64,000 nucleotides of DNA. Origin: CAYPJE01 sp964410945 (GTDB taxonomy: Bacteria; Fidelibacterota; Marinisomatia; Marinisomatales; TCS56). Positions 7,244-16,080 of the stretch are shown piece after piece (position 1 is the stretch's first letter; each line of letters opens with the position of its first letter). The translations under genes and the position numbers were made by a program. The notes beneath the pieces were generated by a model, which saw nothing but the letters and a program-made list of their open reading frames with translations, was not told where the DNA came from and made no database searches. Location of the stretch: NCBI GenBank assembly GCA_964410945.1, contig CAYPJE010000006.1, forward strand, positions 1-64,000, given 5' to 3'.

Positions 7244-10216
7244 TTAGTCAAGATAAGGTTTAATTTTTTCCAGTAACTGATCTTTCATTATTGGTTTCGC
7301 CATATAATCATTACAACCAGCATTAATAACATTATCGCGATCTGAAGTAAAAGCATGAGCTGTCACAGCAATAATTGGTATTGACTTCCATTGCTTGGAC
7401 TGTCGCATGAAGCGTGCTAAATCTAAACCATCTTCATTACCGACCAGAGAAAGATCAAGAAGAATCAAATCTACATTATGTTCTTTCAATTGTCGCTTTG
7501 CCTCGACGACAGATATGGCATAATACAACTCGTACTGGTTTTGCAGGAAAAACCGGAAAAGGTTCTGGGCATTCTGATCATCTTCTACGATTAAAATACG
7601 ACCTTTCTTTTTAACTGCTGGTAGTTCCGTAACAGTTACTTCTTTCTTTTTGGCTTTCAGTTTGGGCTTCAATATCTGTGTAAATACAAGGGTAAATGTG
7701 GTGCCGACATCTTTCTTGCTTTCCACTTTAATTGAGATTTCATTCAAATCCAAATAACGTTTGGTGAGTGCCAGACCCAACCCTACACCTTGATACTTTT
7801 TTGTATAACCAACGCTCTCCTGGGAAAATAACTCAAATATGTGTTTCTGGTATTCCTTTGACATACCAATTCCGGTATCAGATATTTTCAGTATTAGTTG
7901 ATTTTCTTTTTCTTGAAGGGAAACTGATACAATGCCTTTATCTGTATATTTAAGAGCATTGTCAAGCAGGTTGGATATTGCTTGTTGAACACAATATTTA
8001 TCAGCCTTGATAAAGGGATTCTCTGCTTCAAATGAAAATTTGATTTCCAGATTATTCTCCGATGCCAGAGGATAATAACTTGATGTTATCCCACCAAGCA
8101 CTTCAATCAGATTCAGAGCTTCAGGGTTGAGGTCAAAACTCATAGATTCAAGCCGTGAAATATCCAAGACTCCATGAATGGTTTTTAGTAATCGCTTATT
8201 GCTACTCCTGATTACGTCAAAAAAGCGCCTTTCTTCAGGCTCAATTTTGTTACTCACCCGTTCTTCAAGTAATTCTGAAAAGCCGATGATGGAATTAAGC
8301 GGTGTTCGAATTTCATGGGACATGTTAGCCAGAAAAAGAGTCTTTAATTTTTCTGCTTTTTTTGATTCTTCATACAGTTGCGCATTTTGAATGGCAATTG
8401 CACTTAAATCAGCAAGATTTTCCAGAAAATCCAGATCGTGTTCCAGGAATTCATCCTCTCCTAATTTGCTTAATGTTATAGCCCCAATGACATCATTTTT
8501 AATCCTTAAAGGAGCACACATCAAAGATTCAGGCTCCAGTGGCGTACCCGGAACCAGCTTGCCGATATTAGTTAAATCAATTCTGTTTACCATTCTGGCT
8601 TCATTTTCCTGAACAACTTTACCGGTTAAACCTTCCCCAACTTTCAATCTGAAATTCATTATCTCATCTTTGTATTTCCCATTTGACGCCAAAGGTTTTA
8701 AATATTCTTTCTCTTTTTCCAGTGTGAATAAGGTAACTTCATTCGCTTCGAATACCTCTTTAGTAATATCAATGCAATTGTCTATCACCAATGTTGTATT
8801 CAGGCTTTGTGTGAGAATATGACTAGCCTCGTTGATTCCTCTCGTGCGGTTAATATGGTGTTTAATCCTCATCTCTGTCCGCTTGTATCTCAGCACCTCT
8901 ACAATGGCAACAGAAAGATTTTCAACCATTTCCTGGTCAGCTATCTCATATCCCCCTTTTTTATTGCCCAAGCCAATCATACCTATGGTTTTACCTTTGT
9001 GCTTCATGGGAACGCATAAAAAGGACGTTAACTCAGGATGACCCTCTGGTATACCGACTCGATCGGGATGATTCTTTATATCATCACCATTCACAATTTG
9101 AGATTTACCTTCCTGGAGAGTTGATTTATAAATACCTCTGACAGGCATGTTCTTAATGAGCTTCTTAGCATCGGATGCCACCATTTTACATGTTTCCCAG
9201 CCCGGATCGCTAATTGCAATGACATCAATAAGACCTTCGGCGTTGATCTCATCAATAAAACCGAATTTGCTGTCAGTAAGACCTTCTACTATTGTGAGAC
9301 ATGTCTTGCCTAATTCTTCATCGGTTTCACAAATCAATGCCCCTTGAAATACTTTATTAATTGCTTTAAATAACGCTGTTTGTCTTAATATCTGGTTTTC
9401 CTTCTGCTTATCCTCAGTGATATCACGTGATACTCCCATTACCCCAATTTGATTACCATCCGTGTCCAATAAAACTGATGCTGAGAGCAGGGTTGGGAAA
9501 GTCTCACCATTTTTTCTTCGGTTGCGTATTTCCTTAACATGACGTCCATTCAGAACGGTCTTCTTATGTACTCTTAAACCCTCTCTGGGGTCGGCATAGA
9601 GTAGATTAATATGTCTTCCTAAAACTTCCTTTTGCTTATACCCAAAAGTCTTTTCCGCAGCTTTGTTAAATTCACTTATCTTTCGTTTATTATCCACAGC
9701 TATGATCATGTCCAAAGAACTGTCAATTAAATTTTGAGAGTATTCTCTTGACAATCTTGTCTCCTGTTCGGCCGCTTTTCGTTTTGAAATATCACGATTA
9801 CTGGCACGATATCCAAAAAGGGTTCCTGCATCATCTTTAACTGGCTGGCAAATATGTTCAATCCAGCGCACTTCTCCATTCTTATGAAAAAACCGAAACC
9901 AGATTTCTTTCAATCCAGGATTTTCTTTTACATCATGGGTATGCCTTTCCCAAATATTCTTATCATCCGGATGAATAATATCCATCAGCAATTCCGGGTT
10001 TTCCATGAATTGCACAGGTGTATAACCTGTTATACGTTCACAGGAAGGAGATACAAACATCATTCTATCGTCTGGAGTCAGCAAGTACTCCCAATCACTG
10101 GTAAATTCTACCACCAGGCGACATTGTTCTTCATTTTGTTCTAATACCAAGATTTGCTCGCGTAAATCAAGTATTTCCTGTTTTAACAGCTCAGTTGTAT
10201 TAAGCTCTTCTTTCAC
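7244..10216 (-). CDS. Hybrid sensor histidine kinase, PAS-PAS-GAF-GAF-HisKA-HATPase-REC
   Basis: A 990-residue soluble hybrid kinase with no membrane segment. Order: short coiled coil (5-30), PAS 1 (about 35-148), PAS 2 (158-270), GAF 1 (280-445), GAF 2 (465-615), HisKA with the phospho-acceptor His634 in ANMSHEIRTPLNS, HATPase with N-box LLDNALKY (750-757), G1 DTGIG (780-784) and G2 GVGLGLAL (810-817), and a receiver with acidic pair V-E-D-D (877-880), phospho-acceptor Asp921, Thr952 and Lys974. It senses cytosolic signals of unknown kind. No separate phosphotransfer protein or regulator lies next to it. From PAS 2 to the stop it is closely similar to the next gene, so the two are a tandem duplication. 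Confidence 0.95.
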   Translation of the reverse strand: MKEELNTTELLKQEILDLREQILVLEQNEEQCRLVVEFTSDWEYLLTPDDRMMFVSPSCERITGYTPVQFMENPELLMDIIHPDDKNIWERHTHDVKENPGLKEIWFRFFHKNGEVRWIEHICQPVKDDAGTLFGYRASNRDISKRKAAEQETRLSREYSQNLIDSSLDMIIAVDNKRKISEFNKAAEKTFGYKQKEVLGRHINLLYADPREGLRVHKKTVLNGRHVKEIRNRRKNGETFPTLLSASVLLDTDGNQIGVMGVSRDITEDKQKENQILRQTALFKAINKVFQGALICETDEELGKTCLTIVEGLTDSKFGFIDEINAEGLIDVIAISDPGWETCKMVASDAKKLIKNMPVRGIYKSTLQEGKSQIVNGDDIKNHPDRVGIPEGHPELTSFLCVPMKHKGKTIGMIGLGNKKGGYEIADQEMVENLSVAIVEVLRYKRTEMRIKHHINRTRGINEASHILTQSLNTTLVIDNCIDITKEVFEANEVTLFTLEKEKEYLKPLASNGKYKDEIMNFRLKVGEGLTGKVVQENEARMVNRIDLTNIGKLVPGTPLEPESLMCAPLRIKNDVIGAITLSKLGEDEFLEHDLDFLENLADLSAIAIQNAQLYEESKKAEKLKTLFLANMSHEIRTPLNSIIGFSELLEERVSNKIEPEERRFFDVIRSSNKRLLKTIHGVLDISRLESMSFDLNPEALNLIEVLGGITSSYYPLASENNLEIKFSFEAENPFIKADKYCVQQAISNLLDNALKYTDKGIVSVSLQEKENQLILKISDTGIGMSKEYQKHIFELFSQESVGYTKKYQGVGLGLALTKRYLDLNEISIKVESKKDVGTTFTLVFTQILKPKLKAKKKEVTVTELPAVKKKGRILIVEDDQNAQNLFRFFLQNQYELYYAISVVEAKRQLKEHNVDLILLDLSLVGNEDGLDLARFMRQSKQWKSIPIIAVTAHAFTSDRDNVINAGCNDYMAKPIMKDQLLEKIKPYLD

Positions 10217-10485
10217 GATCTGCTCCCGGTTTCATGTTAATTCGTGTTTTCCAATAAAATTATATTCGATAATTACGCTGGAGGTGCCGGAATAATAAAT
10301 GAATCATTATGCTAAGAATTATTACACCAGGCGGGGTTAGTCTGTTTAAAAAAATAATAGCCCTCCAACTAAATAGTTCTAAATCAGCTTTTTGCTAGTA
10401 GTTTATAGTAAACCGTACCATATTTCAAGGTTAAATTTTCCATAATTATCATTTGAGTTAAGAGTAATATCTATAGTCAACCGGA

Positions 10486-13400
10486 TTAGTCAAGATAATG
10501 TTCAATTTTTTTTAGTAACTGATCTTTCATTATTGGTTTCGCCATATAATCATTACAACCAGCGTTAATAACATTATCACGATCTGAAGTAAAAGCATGA
10601 GCTGTCACAGCAATAATTGGCAGTGACTTCCATTGTTTTGACTGTCGCATGAATCGTGCTAAATCCAAACCATCTTCGTTACCGACCAGAGAAAGATCAA
10701 GAAGAATCAGATCTACATCATGTTCTTTCAATTGCCGCTTCGCCCCGACTACGGAGATTGCATAACATAATTCATATTGACTTTTCAGGAAATACTTGAA
10801 AAGGTTTTGGGGTTTTTGATCGTCTTCCACGATCAAAATGCAACCTCTCTTTACAGCTGAGATGGACTCTGAAACATGTGTTTCTTTAAAATCGACTTCC
10901 AGTTGAGGTTTTAATATCTTTTTAAATTGTAAGGTAAATGTGGTGCCAACACCCTTTTTGCTTTCCACTTCGATAGGGATTTCATTCAAGTCCAAATAGC
11001 GCTTAGTGAGTGCTAGCCCCAGGCCCACACCCTGATACTTTTTTGTATAACCAACGCTCTCCTGAGAAAATAACTCAAATATATGTTTCTGGTATTCCTT
11101 TGACATACCAATTCCGGTATCAGATATTTTCAGTATTAGATGATCTTTATTTTCTTTTAGGGAAACGGATACATCTCCCTCATCTGTATATTTGATAGCA
11201 TTGTCAAGCAGGTTGGATATAGCTTGTTGAATACAATATTTATCAGCCTTGATAAAGGGATTCTTTACCTCAAATGAAAATTTGATTTCCAGTCTTTTTT
11301 CCGATGCAGGAAAATAATAATTAGGGGTTATTCCTTCCAGTATCTCAATCAGATTGAGGGCTTCGGGGTTGCGTTCAAAACTCATCGATTCAAGCCGAGA
11401 AACATCCAATACCCCATGAACGGTTTTTAACAATCGCTCATTGCTACTCCTGATTATATCAAAAAAGTGCTTTTCTTCAGGCTCAATTTTATCGCATACC
11501 CGTTCTTCAAGTAATTGTGAAAAGCCGACGATAGAATTAAGCGGTGTCCGAATTTCATGGGACATATTGGCCAGGAAAAGAGTCTTCAATTCCTCTGCTT
11601 TTTTTGATTCTTCATATAGTTTTGCATTTTGAATAGCGATCGCACTTAAATCAGCAAGATTTTCCAGAAAACCCGAATCGTTTTCCAGAAATTGATCCTC
11701 TCCTAATTTGCTCAAGGTAATAGCCCCAATGACATCATTTTTAATCCGCAAAGGAGCACACATCAACGATTCAGGTTCCAGTGGCGTACCTGGAACCAGC
11801 TTGCCGATTTTTGTTAAATCGATTCTATTTATGATTTTTGCTTTATTTTCCTGAACAACTTTCCCAGTTAAACCTTCCCCAATTTTCAATCTGAAATTCA
11901 TGATTTCATCTTTATATCTTCCTTTCGATGCCAAAGGTTTTAAGTATTCTTCCTCTTCTTCCAGTGTGAATAGAGTTACTTCACTGGCTTCGAACATATC
12001 CTTGGCGATGTTGATACATCGGTCTATTATGAACTGTGAGTCCAAACTTTTTGTGAGAACATGGGTAGCCTCATTGATACCTTTCACTCGATAAAAATAG
12101 TGTTTTTTTTCTTTCTCTGCCCGCTTGTCTTTCAACACTTCCACTATGGCTACAGAAAGATTTTCCACCATTTCCTGATCGGCAATCTCATATCCCCCTT
12201 TTTTATTGCCCAGGCCAATCATTCCAATGGTCTTACCTTCGTATTTTAAAGGAACTCCAAGAAATGAGGTTAGTTTTGGATGGCCTTCCGGCGTTCCAAT
12301 CCGGTCTGGATGGGTAGCAAATTCAACCTCATTAACTATTCGAGATTCACCATCCCTGATTGTCGATCTATCAATTCCTCTGATAGGCATACTTTTAAGG
12401 TTTTCCCTGGCATCATTGACAGCCATTTCGCAAACATCCCACCCCGGGTTACTTATAGCAATAGTATCAAAAAGACCCGCCGGGTTAACTTCACCCAGTA
12501 AGCCGAACTTGCTCTTGGTAAGGTTTTCTGCTATGGAAAGACACGACTTCCCCAATTCTTCCTCGGTTTCACAGGTTAATGCCTCCAGGAATACTTTATT
12601 GATTGCTTCCAGTAAAGCTGTTTGGTTTACTATCTGGTTTTCCTTCTTCTTTTTCTCAGTGATATCCCGGGACACTCCCATCACCCCAATTTGATTACCA
12701 TTCGTATCCAATATTACTGATGCTGAGAGCAGGGTTGGGAAAATCTCACCATTTTTTCTTCGATTGCGTATTTCCTTGACATGACGTCCATTCAGAACGG
12801 TCTGCTTATGTACTCTTAAACCCTCCCTGGGATTGGCATAGAGGATGTTTACATGTTTCCCGATAATTTCATCACGACTATAACCAAATGTTTCTTCCGC
12901 AGCCCGGTTAAATTCGGTAATCTTCCGCTTATTGTTTACGGCAATTATCATGTCTAAAGAACTGTTAATCAGATTCTGCGAGTAGTCCCTGCTGATCTGG
13001 AGAGCTTCTTCAGAGCGCTTGCGTTCAACAATATCCCACACCAGGTCAGCAAGTGCGGAAACAGTATTAATATCATTTTGGGTATAATCAGTTGATTTGT
13101 TCCCAACTCCGAGAATGGCAGCAATCTTTTCATTTCGAAACACTGGAACGACCAGCTCACGTATCACCTTGGCATGATTTTCGGGCAGTCCTTTTCGATG
13201 TGATAGCGCGGCATAATCGTTATGGATAACTGGCTTTTGTTGATGAATACAATCAACCCATACACCAGCTTCATCGATACTATAGTGCTTACCTTTTCTC
13301 TCTGCTTTACAGAATTTCGATTTTGTTCTTGTTGACCAGTTTTGGAGCGTCAGAGATTTCTGATCTTCATCCACAAAATGATAGAATCCAATCAGACTAT

Positions 13401-13530
13401 CGGTCAATTTTTCTGCTTCGTTAAGAGTTTCTTCCAATAATTCATCAAGCGAGTGGGTATATGAGAATTTCACCAGATATGCTCTAGATTCAGTTACTAA
13501 TTGTTTTTTGTCACTAGCTTTTTTTTTCAT
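10486..13530 (-). CDS. Hybrid sensor histidine kinase, GAF-PAS-GAF-GAF-HisKA-HATPase-REC
   Basis: A 1014-residue soluble hybrid kinase, paralog of the gene at 7244-10216. It differs at the N-terminus: residues about 20-170 are a GAF domain (LIGFYHFVDEDQ, then VVPVFRNEKIAAILGVGNK) in place of PAS 1. After it come PAS (182-293), GAF (303-470), GAF (490-640), HisKA with His658, HATPase (N-box LLDNAIKY, DTGIG, GVGLGLAL) and a receiver with phospho-acceptor Asp945. All catalytic residues are kept, so both copies look functional. Spacing to its paralog is 269 bases without a gene. The ATG at 13528-13530 follows a weak GGAAG. Confidence 0.95.
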   Translation of the reverse strand: MKKKASDKKQLVTESRAYLVKFSYTHSLDELLEETLNEAEKLTDSLIGFYHFVDEDQKSLTLQNWSTRTKSKFCKAERKGKHYSIDEAGVWVDCIHQQKPVIHNDYAALSHRKGLPENHAKVIRELVVPVFRNEKIAAILGVGNKSTDYTQNDINTVSALADLVWDIVERKRSEEALQISRDYSQNLINSSLDMIIAVNNKRKITEFNRAAEETFGYSRDEIIGKHVNILYANPREGLRVHKQTVLNGRHVKEIRNRRKNGEIFPTLLSASVILDTNGNQIGVMGVSRDITEKKKKENQIVNQTALLEAINKVFLEALTCETEEELGKSCLSIAENLTKSKFGLLGEVNPAGLFDTIAISNPGWDVCEMAVNDARENLKSMPIRGIDRSTIRDGESRIVNEVEFATHPDRIGTPEGHPKLTSFLGVPLKYEGKTIGMIGLGNKKGGYEIADQEMVENLSVAIVEVLKDKRAEKEKKHYFYRVKGINEATHVLTKSLDSQFIIDRCINIAKDMFEASEVTLFTLEEEEEYLKPLASKGRYKDEIMNFRLKIGEGLTGKVVQENKAKIINRIDLTKIGKLVPGTPLEPESLMCAPLRIKNDVIGAITLSKLGEDQFLENDSGFLENLADLSAIAIQNAKLYEESKKAEELKTLFLANMSHEIRTPLNSIVGFSQLLEERVCDKIEPEEKHFFDIIRSSNERLLKTVHGVLDVSRLESMSFERNPEALNLIEILEGITPNYYFPASEKRLEIKFSFEVKNPFIKADKYCIQQAISNLLDNAIKYTDEGDVSVSLKENKDHLILKISDTGIGMSKEYQKHIFELFSQESVGYTKKYQGVGLGLALTKRYLDLNEIPIEVESKKGVGTTFTLQFKKILKPQLEVDFKETHVSESISAVKRGCILIVEDDQKPQNLFKYFLKSQYELCYAISVVGAKRQLKEHDVDLILLDLSLVGNEDGLDLARFMRQSKQWKSLPIIAVTAHAFTSDRDNVINAGCNDYMAKPIMKDQLLKKIEHYLD

Positions 13531-14343
13531 TATTTACTTCCAATAATCAGATTCTCAACAAATGAGGTCCGGGGGACATTTATCACTTTTGCTTCATCAG
13601 CCGGGTACGGTTGAAAACTACTGTTCCGAAACGTGATTGGAGAACCATACCACAGTTTCTAATAATCATGTTAGTTACTTATTTATGTAAGGTTAATCAT
13701 TGATAATGATTTCCATCAGATTTTTCGTGGATATTTCACCGGACCGCAACTACAATCATCTAACTCAAGCAGATTAATTGATAGTTATAACGAATATTTC
13801 CCAGAGCCTGCGCAACAGTATTCACCCATATATAACAGGAGTATAATCAATGACAATAATATAAACAATACGCCTAACGCAGTATATTTAATAAAAAACC
13901 TGAGTACTTTATAATAAATCAGTCCCTCCTTACCCACCATCATAAGGTAATCTTCCAGTCTACATAGTATTGTAATCTTCCCCAACTACAGGGCCATCAG
14001 AGTGAGAATTTTCACATTTATATTGGTACTGAAAAGGGTGGAATCACTGATGTTCACTACAGTTGTAATTCACCATTCTTTTTTTTACAATACCATGAAA
14101 GAGTCGGTTCTATTTATACCAGAGAAATATAGTTGTGGAAATTGGAGGCCTGTAAACTGAAAATGAATGGAATAAATGGCCATCAAAATCCCTTTCAATA
14201 CCACTCTAAACTTACGGTTCTGATTCTCTGGAAATACGGTACTCAGCGTATTTCTATTATGGCCCAACAGCGTTAGAATCAGTCTGTAAATGATATCCGT
14301 AGTGGCAAATGACACGGATTCATTGCTCCTTTAGCATATAAGC
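13531..14343. other. Non-coding AT-rich region upstream of the second kinase
   Basis: About 810 bases without a convincing gene. Open frames on the minus strand at 13785-13985 and 14085-14315 lack a ribosome binding site and resemble nothing I know; the first would encode one hydrophobic helix. The region probably holds the promoter of the hybrid kinase near its left end. It may be decayed sequence. Confidence 0.45.
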
Positions 14344-14715
14344 AAGCGGCTTGAATTCAGATCCCAATACCGCTGGATATCTGGTCAGGCCGCTTTACAA
14401 AATAAAAGCTGGCGGTTCGTTTTGTCGGAGGGGTGGTGTAATTGGTCCCCCTGTGTATCATCAATTTGAGAAGTAGGAACCAATTGTTCGAGGCATAACG
14501 AACCGCTGGAACTAATCGATTATTGACCAGAAGGCGGCTCGCCGGGGATGGATTGCATAGGGAACAAGTTGTGGGTATAACGAACCGCCTTGGTCAACTT
14601 CAATCATATAATTAAACTTAGTGAAAGCGGTTCACAAAATGGGTCTGTAAAATGGCTCTGGTTATTAAGGGGAGGGGAGGGATTGGAGCCAGAAAGTGTA
14701 TCTGTGAACCGCCTC
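14344..14715. repeat. Cluster of four imperfect palindromes with shared GCGG/CCGC arms
   Basis: Four units follow one another. A: 14344-14396, arms AAGCGGC and GCCGCTT. B: 14411-14508, arms GCGGTTCGTT (14412-14421) and AACGAACCGC (14497-14506). C: 14531-14591, arms AAGGCGGCTCG and CGAACCGCCTT. D: 14624-14715, arms GCGGTTCAC and GTGAACCGC. The interiors are unrelated in sequence and vary from about 30 to 75 bases; B holds an inner hairpin (AATTGGT/ACCAATT). Gaps between units are 14-32 bases, and neighbouring right and left arms can also pair across them (CTGG/CCAG between B and C). No gene overlaps. Nature unknown: MITE-like, REP-like or attC-like are all possible. Confidence 0.8.
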
Positions 14716-14825
14716 CAAGTCCATTTATCGGTTTCAAAAATCAATGCAAATCAAGGGTAATAATTACGGTTTAAGTACCACAGTTTTAAATGCCATTCTG
14801 GCAGTACTGTTCCGTCATAAAACCA

Positions 14826-14876
14826 AATGTCTCAAATAGCGCGAGAACAATGTCTCATTTATCGCGACTACGTACA
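14826..14876. repeat. IS-end-like repeat, copy 1, with 23-bp tandem units
   Basis: Two 23-base units stand in tandem, 14826-14848 and 14849-14871, both beginning AATGTCTCA and sharing a later CGCGA. The stretch 14832-14876 recurs at 15934-15978 with one difference in 45 bases (C at 14868 against G at 15970), in the same direction. Multiple short repeats beginning TGT are usual at the ends of IS21-family elements, so this may be a relic of an insertion sequence; no transposase is present in the window. Confidence 0.75.
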
Positions 14877-15394
14877 AAATCAAACGGCTTACAGGTAAAA
14901 ATATTGTGGATTGAGATAAAATCGGCCTGGATATCTCGATATAACTGAGAAATACGCGGGATTTTATACATTTGCATGGGATTCAGTGGGATAAGATCAT
15001 GCAATAATGGAGCCCTGCAGGTAAACCCTGCCTGCACAACGTAGCTGCTTTCTGTACGCAGGCGTGGCACCCAATACATGACTCGCCTTCATCGCTCGTG
15101 AGACTACGACACGATCATCCGCCTTGCGCAAAAGGTGACATCGCACCGAAGCGGATGACTGATCATTCTTTCCCGTACAAGCACGAGGTCTCCCGTCCGC
15201 CCGCCTACACAGTAGGTGCGCGGAGGTGGATGAAAATAATTCCGGTTCATTCGCAGTGAAATCAGTGGGGATGTAAAATCAAATTGGTGCTACACGCAAC
15301 TGATTCATTAATTCCAAATACAAAATATAAGGTTATCAGTCAGGTCGTGTAAAAGAGGTATATTAAAAAATATTACTCTACAAATCCACTTGAA
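14877..15394. other. GC-rich hairpin-bearing non-coding block
   Basis: About 520 bases between the repeat and the fourth STAS-like gene. The part 15000-15230 is distinctly richer in GC than its flanks and carries inverted repeats: TCATCCGC (15115-15122) with GCGGATGA (15151-15158), and CCTAC/GTAGG around 15204-15216. A minus-strand open frame at 14855-15079 has no recognisable product. It could be a decayed mobile element or a structured RNA; I cannot place it in a known RNA family. Confidence 0.4.
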
Positions 15395-15775
15395 TTAGTT
15401 AGGATTAACCCACTCCTTGGCTTGATCCAAAGAATTGAAAAACTGGAACTGCACAGGTAATCGCATCAAACATTCAGAAAATGCGGTTAACGGCACAGTC
15501 ATGTAATTTCTGGGGGCAACTAAAGCAAATTTCATAGATGAGTTTAATCGTTTTTTATTTTGATTTATAAAATGAATCAGTTGGAATATTTCAATAGATG
15601 ATACTTTATTGATTAAATTATTTTCAATATTTATTATCATATTAACATTCTTATGAGTCCTGCCATAGTCCATAGCATATATAATTGAATTAAGAATATT
15701 CATTTTAACGACAATATCCCCACATGAATGTATAATCGTGTTGGTTTCTTCCAATATTATAGTCTTGACTGGCAT
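15395..15775 (-). CDS. Small STAS/SpoIIAA-like protein, copy 4, inside the repeat-bounded interval
   Basis: A 126-residue protein sharing the layout of the genes at 4059-5510: strands IILEETNTIIHSCGDIVV, helix, MIINIENNLIN, a helix, SMKFALVAPRNYM, and the ending FQFFNSLDQAKEWVN. It is the most diverged and AT-richest copy. The ATG at 15773-15775 has a strong GGAGG five bases upstream; an earlier ATG at 15787 overlaps that site and is less likely. The gene sits between two 45-bp direct repeats (14832-14876, 15934-15978), so it may have been moved or captured. Function unknown. Confidence 0.7.
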   Translation of the reverse strand: MPVKTIILEETNTIIHSCGDIVVKMNILNSIIYAMDYGRTHKNVNMIINIENNLINKVSSIEIFQLIHFINQNKKRLNSSMKFALVAPRNYMTVPLTAFSECLMRLPVQFQFFNSLDQAKEWVNPN

Positions 15776-15851
15776 AGTTCCCTCCATGGAAATATTAACA
15801 ATCTTTTGCTATAAATCACACAACTTTATTTTAGATGCAATTAAGCGGAGT

Positions 15852-15903
15852 AAAAGCGGCCCCGCATCAGATATTGATACTTGTGGTATTAACGAACCAC
15901 CTT
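15852..15903. repeat. Fifth diverged palindrome unit (E)
   Basis: AAAAGCGGC near 15852-15860 and AACGAACCACCTT (15891-15903) resemble the arms of the 14344-14715 units, and the segment TTGTGG-TAT-AACGAACC matches unit C closely. The downstream GGTCCATT (15907-15914) echoes AGTCCATT after unit D, and both D and E are followed by a copy of the 45-bp repeat. D plus repeat and E plus repeat therefore look like a duplicated module. Confidence 0.6.
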
Positions 15904-15933
15904 CAGGTCCATTGTACAATAAAAGTATTCCGT

Positions 15934-15978
15934 TCAAATAGCGCGAGAACAATGTCTCATTTATCGCGAGTACGTACA
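15934..15978. repeat. IS-end-like repeat, copy 2
   Basis: Forty-four of 45 bases match 14832-14876 in the same direction. Here the first 23-base tandem unit is cut short at its left side, while the second is intact (15951-15973). It ends 30 bases before the mraZ promoter, so the element may mark the border between the accessory interval and the dcw cluster. Confidence 0.75.
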
Positions 15979-16008
15979 TAAGTATTTTTAAAACCTCAAC
16001 AATAATTC

Positions 16009-16038
16009 TTGACTATCAGGGGTAAAAAAAACTAGTTT
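16009..16038 (+). promoter_or_regulatory. Putative sigma70-type promoter of the dcw cluster
   Basis: TTGACT at 16009-16014 is a near-perfect -35 box. With an 18-base spacer the -10 would be TAGTTT (16033-16038); other spacings give weaker boxes. It lies directly before the MraZ repeats and 43 bases before mraZ, the expected place for the main division-cluster promoter. Confidence 0.55.
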
Positions 16039-16039
16039 G

Positions 16040-16054
16040 TGGGTAGTTGTGGGT
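16040..16054 (+). promoter_or_regulatory. MraZ operator, two TGGGT repeats
   Basis: TGGGT at 16040-16044 and again at 16050-16054 are spaced exactly ten bases apart (TGGGTagttgTGGGT). MraZ of E. coli and Mycoplasma binds direct TGGGN-type repeats with ten-base period in the promoter of its own operon. The position just after the presumed -10 box fits autoregulation. Only two clear repeats are seen here, against three in E. coli. Confidence 0.75.
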
Positions 16055-16080
16055 AATTTTCCCTTTAGTTAAACGAGCGG

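Noticed and set aside
13785..13985. Small membrane protein of 66 residues on the minus strand
   Set aside because: TTG start without ribosome binding site, no recognised family, AT-rich region in which chance open frames are common.
14085..14315. 76-residue minus-strand open frame
   Set aside because: No ribosome binding site, no similarity recognised, no supporting context.
14344..14715. CRISPR array
   Set aside because: Units are palindromes of unequal length with partly diverged arms, not identical direct repeats with uniform spacers, and no cas gene is near.
14855..15079. 74-residue minus-strand open frame over the repeat and GC-rich block
   Set aside because: It begins and ends within repeated and hairpin sequence and resembles no family; it may be a decayed fragment but cannot be supported as a gene.
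14344..15903. Classical integron cassette array
   Set aside because: Core boxes do not fit RYYYAAC/GTTRRRY well, no integron integrase is in the window, and the spaces between arms are too short to hold cassette genes. Kept only as a possible likeness.
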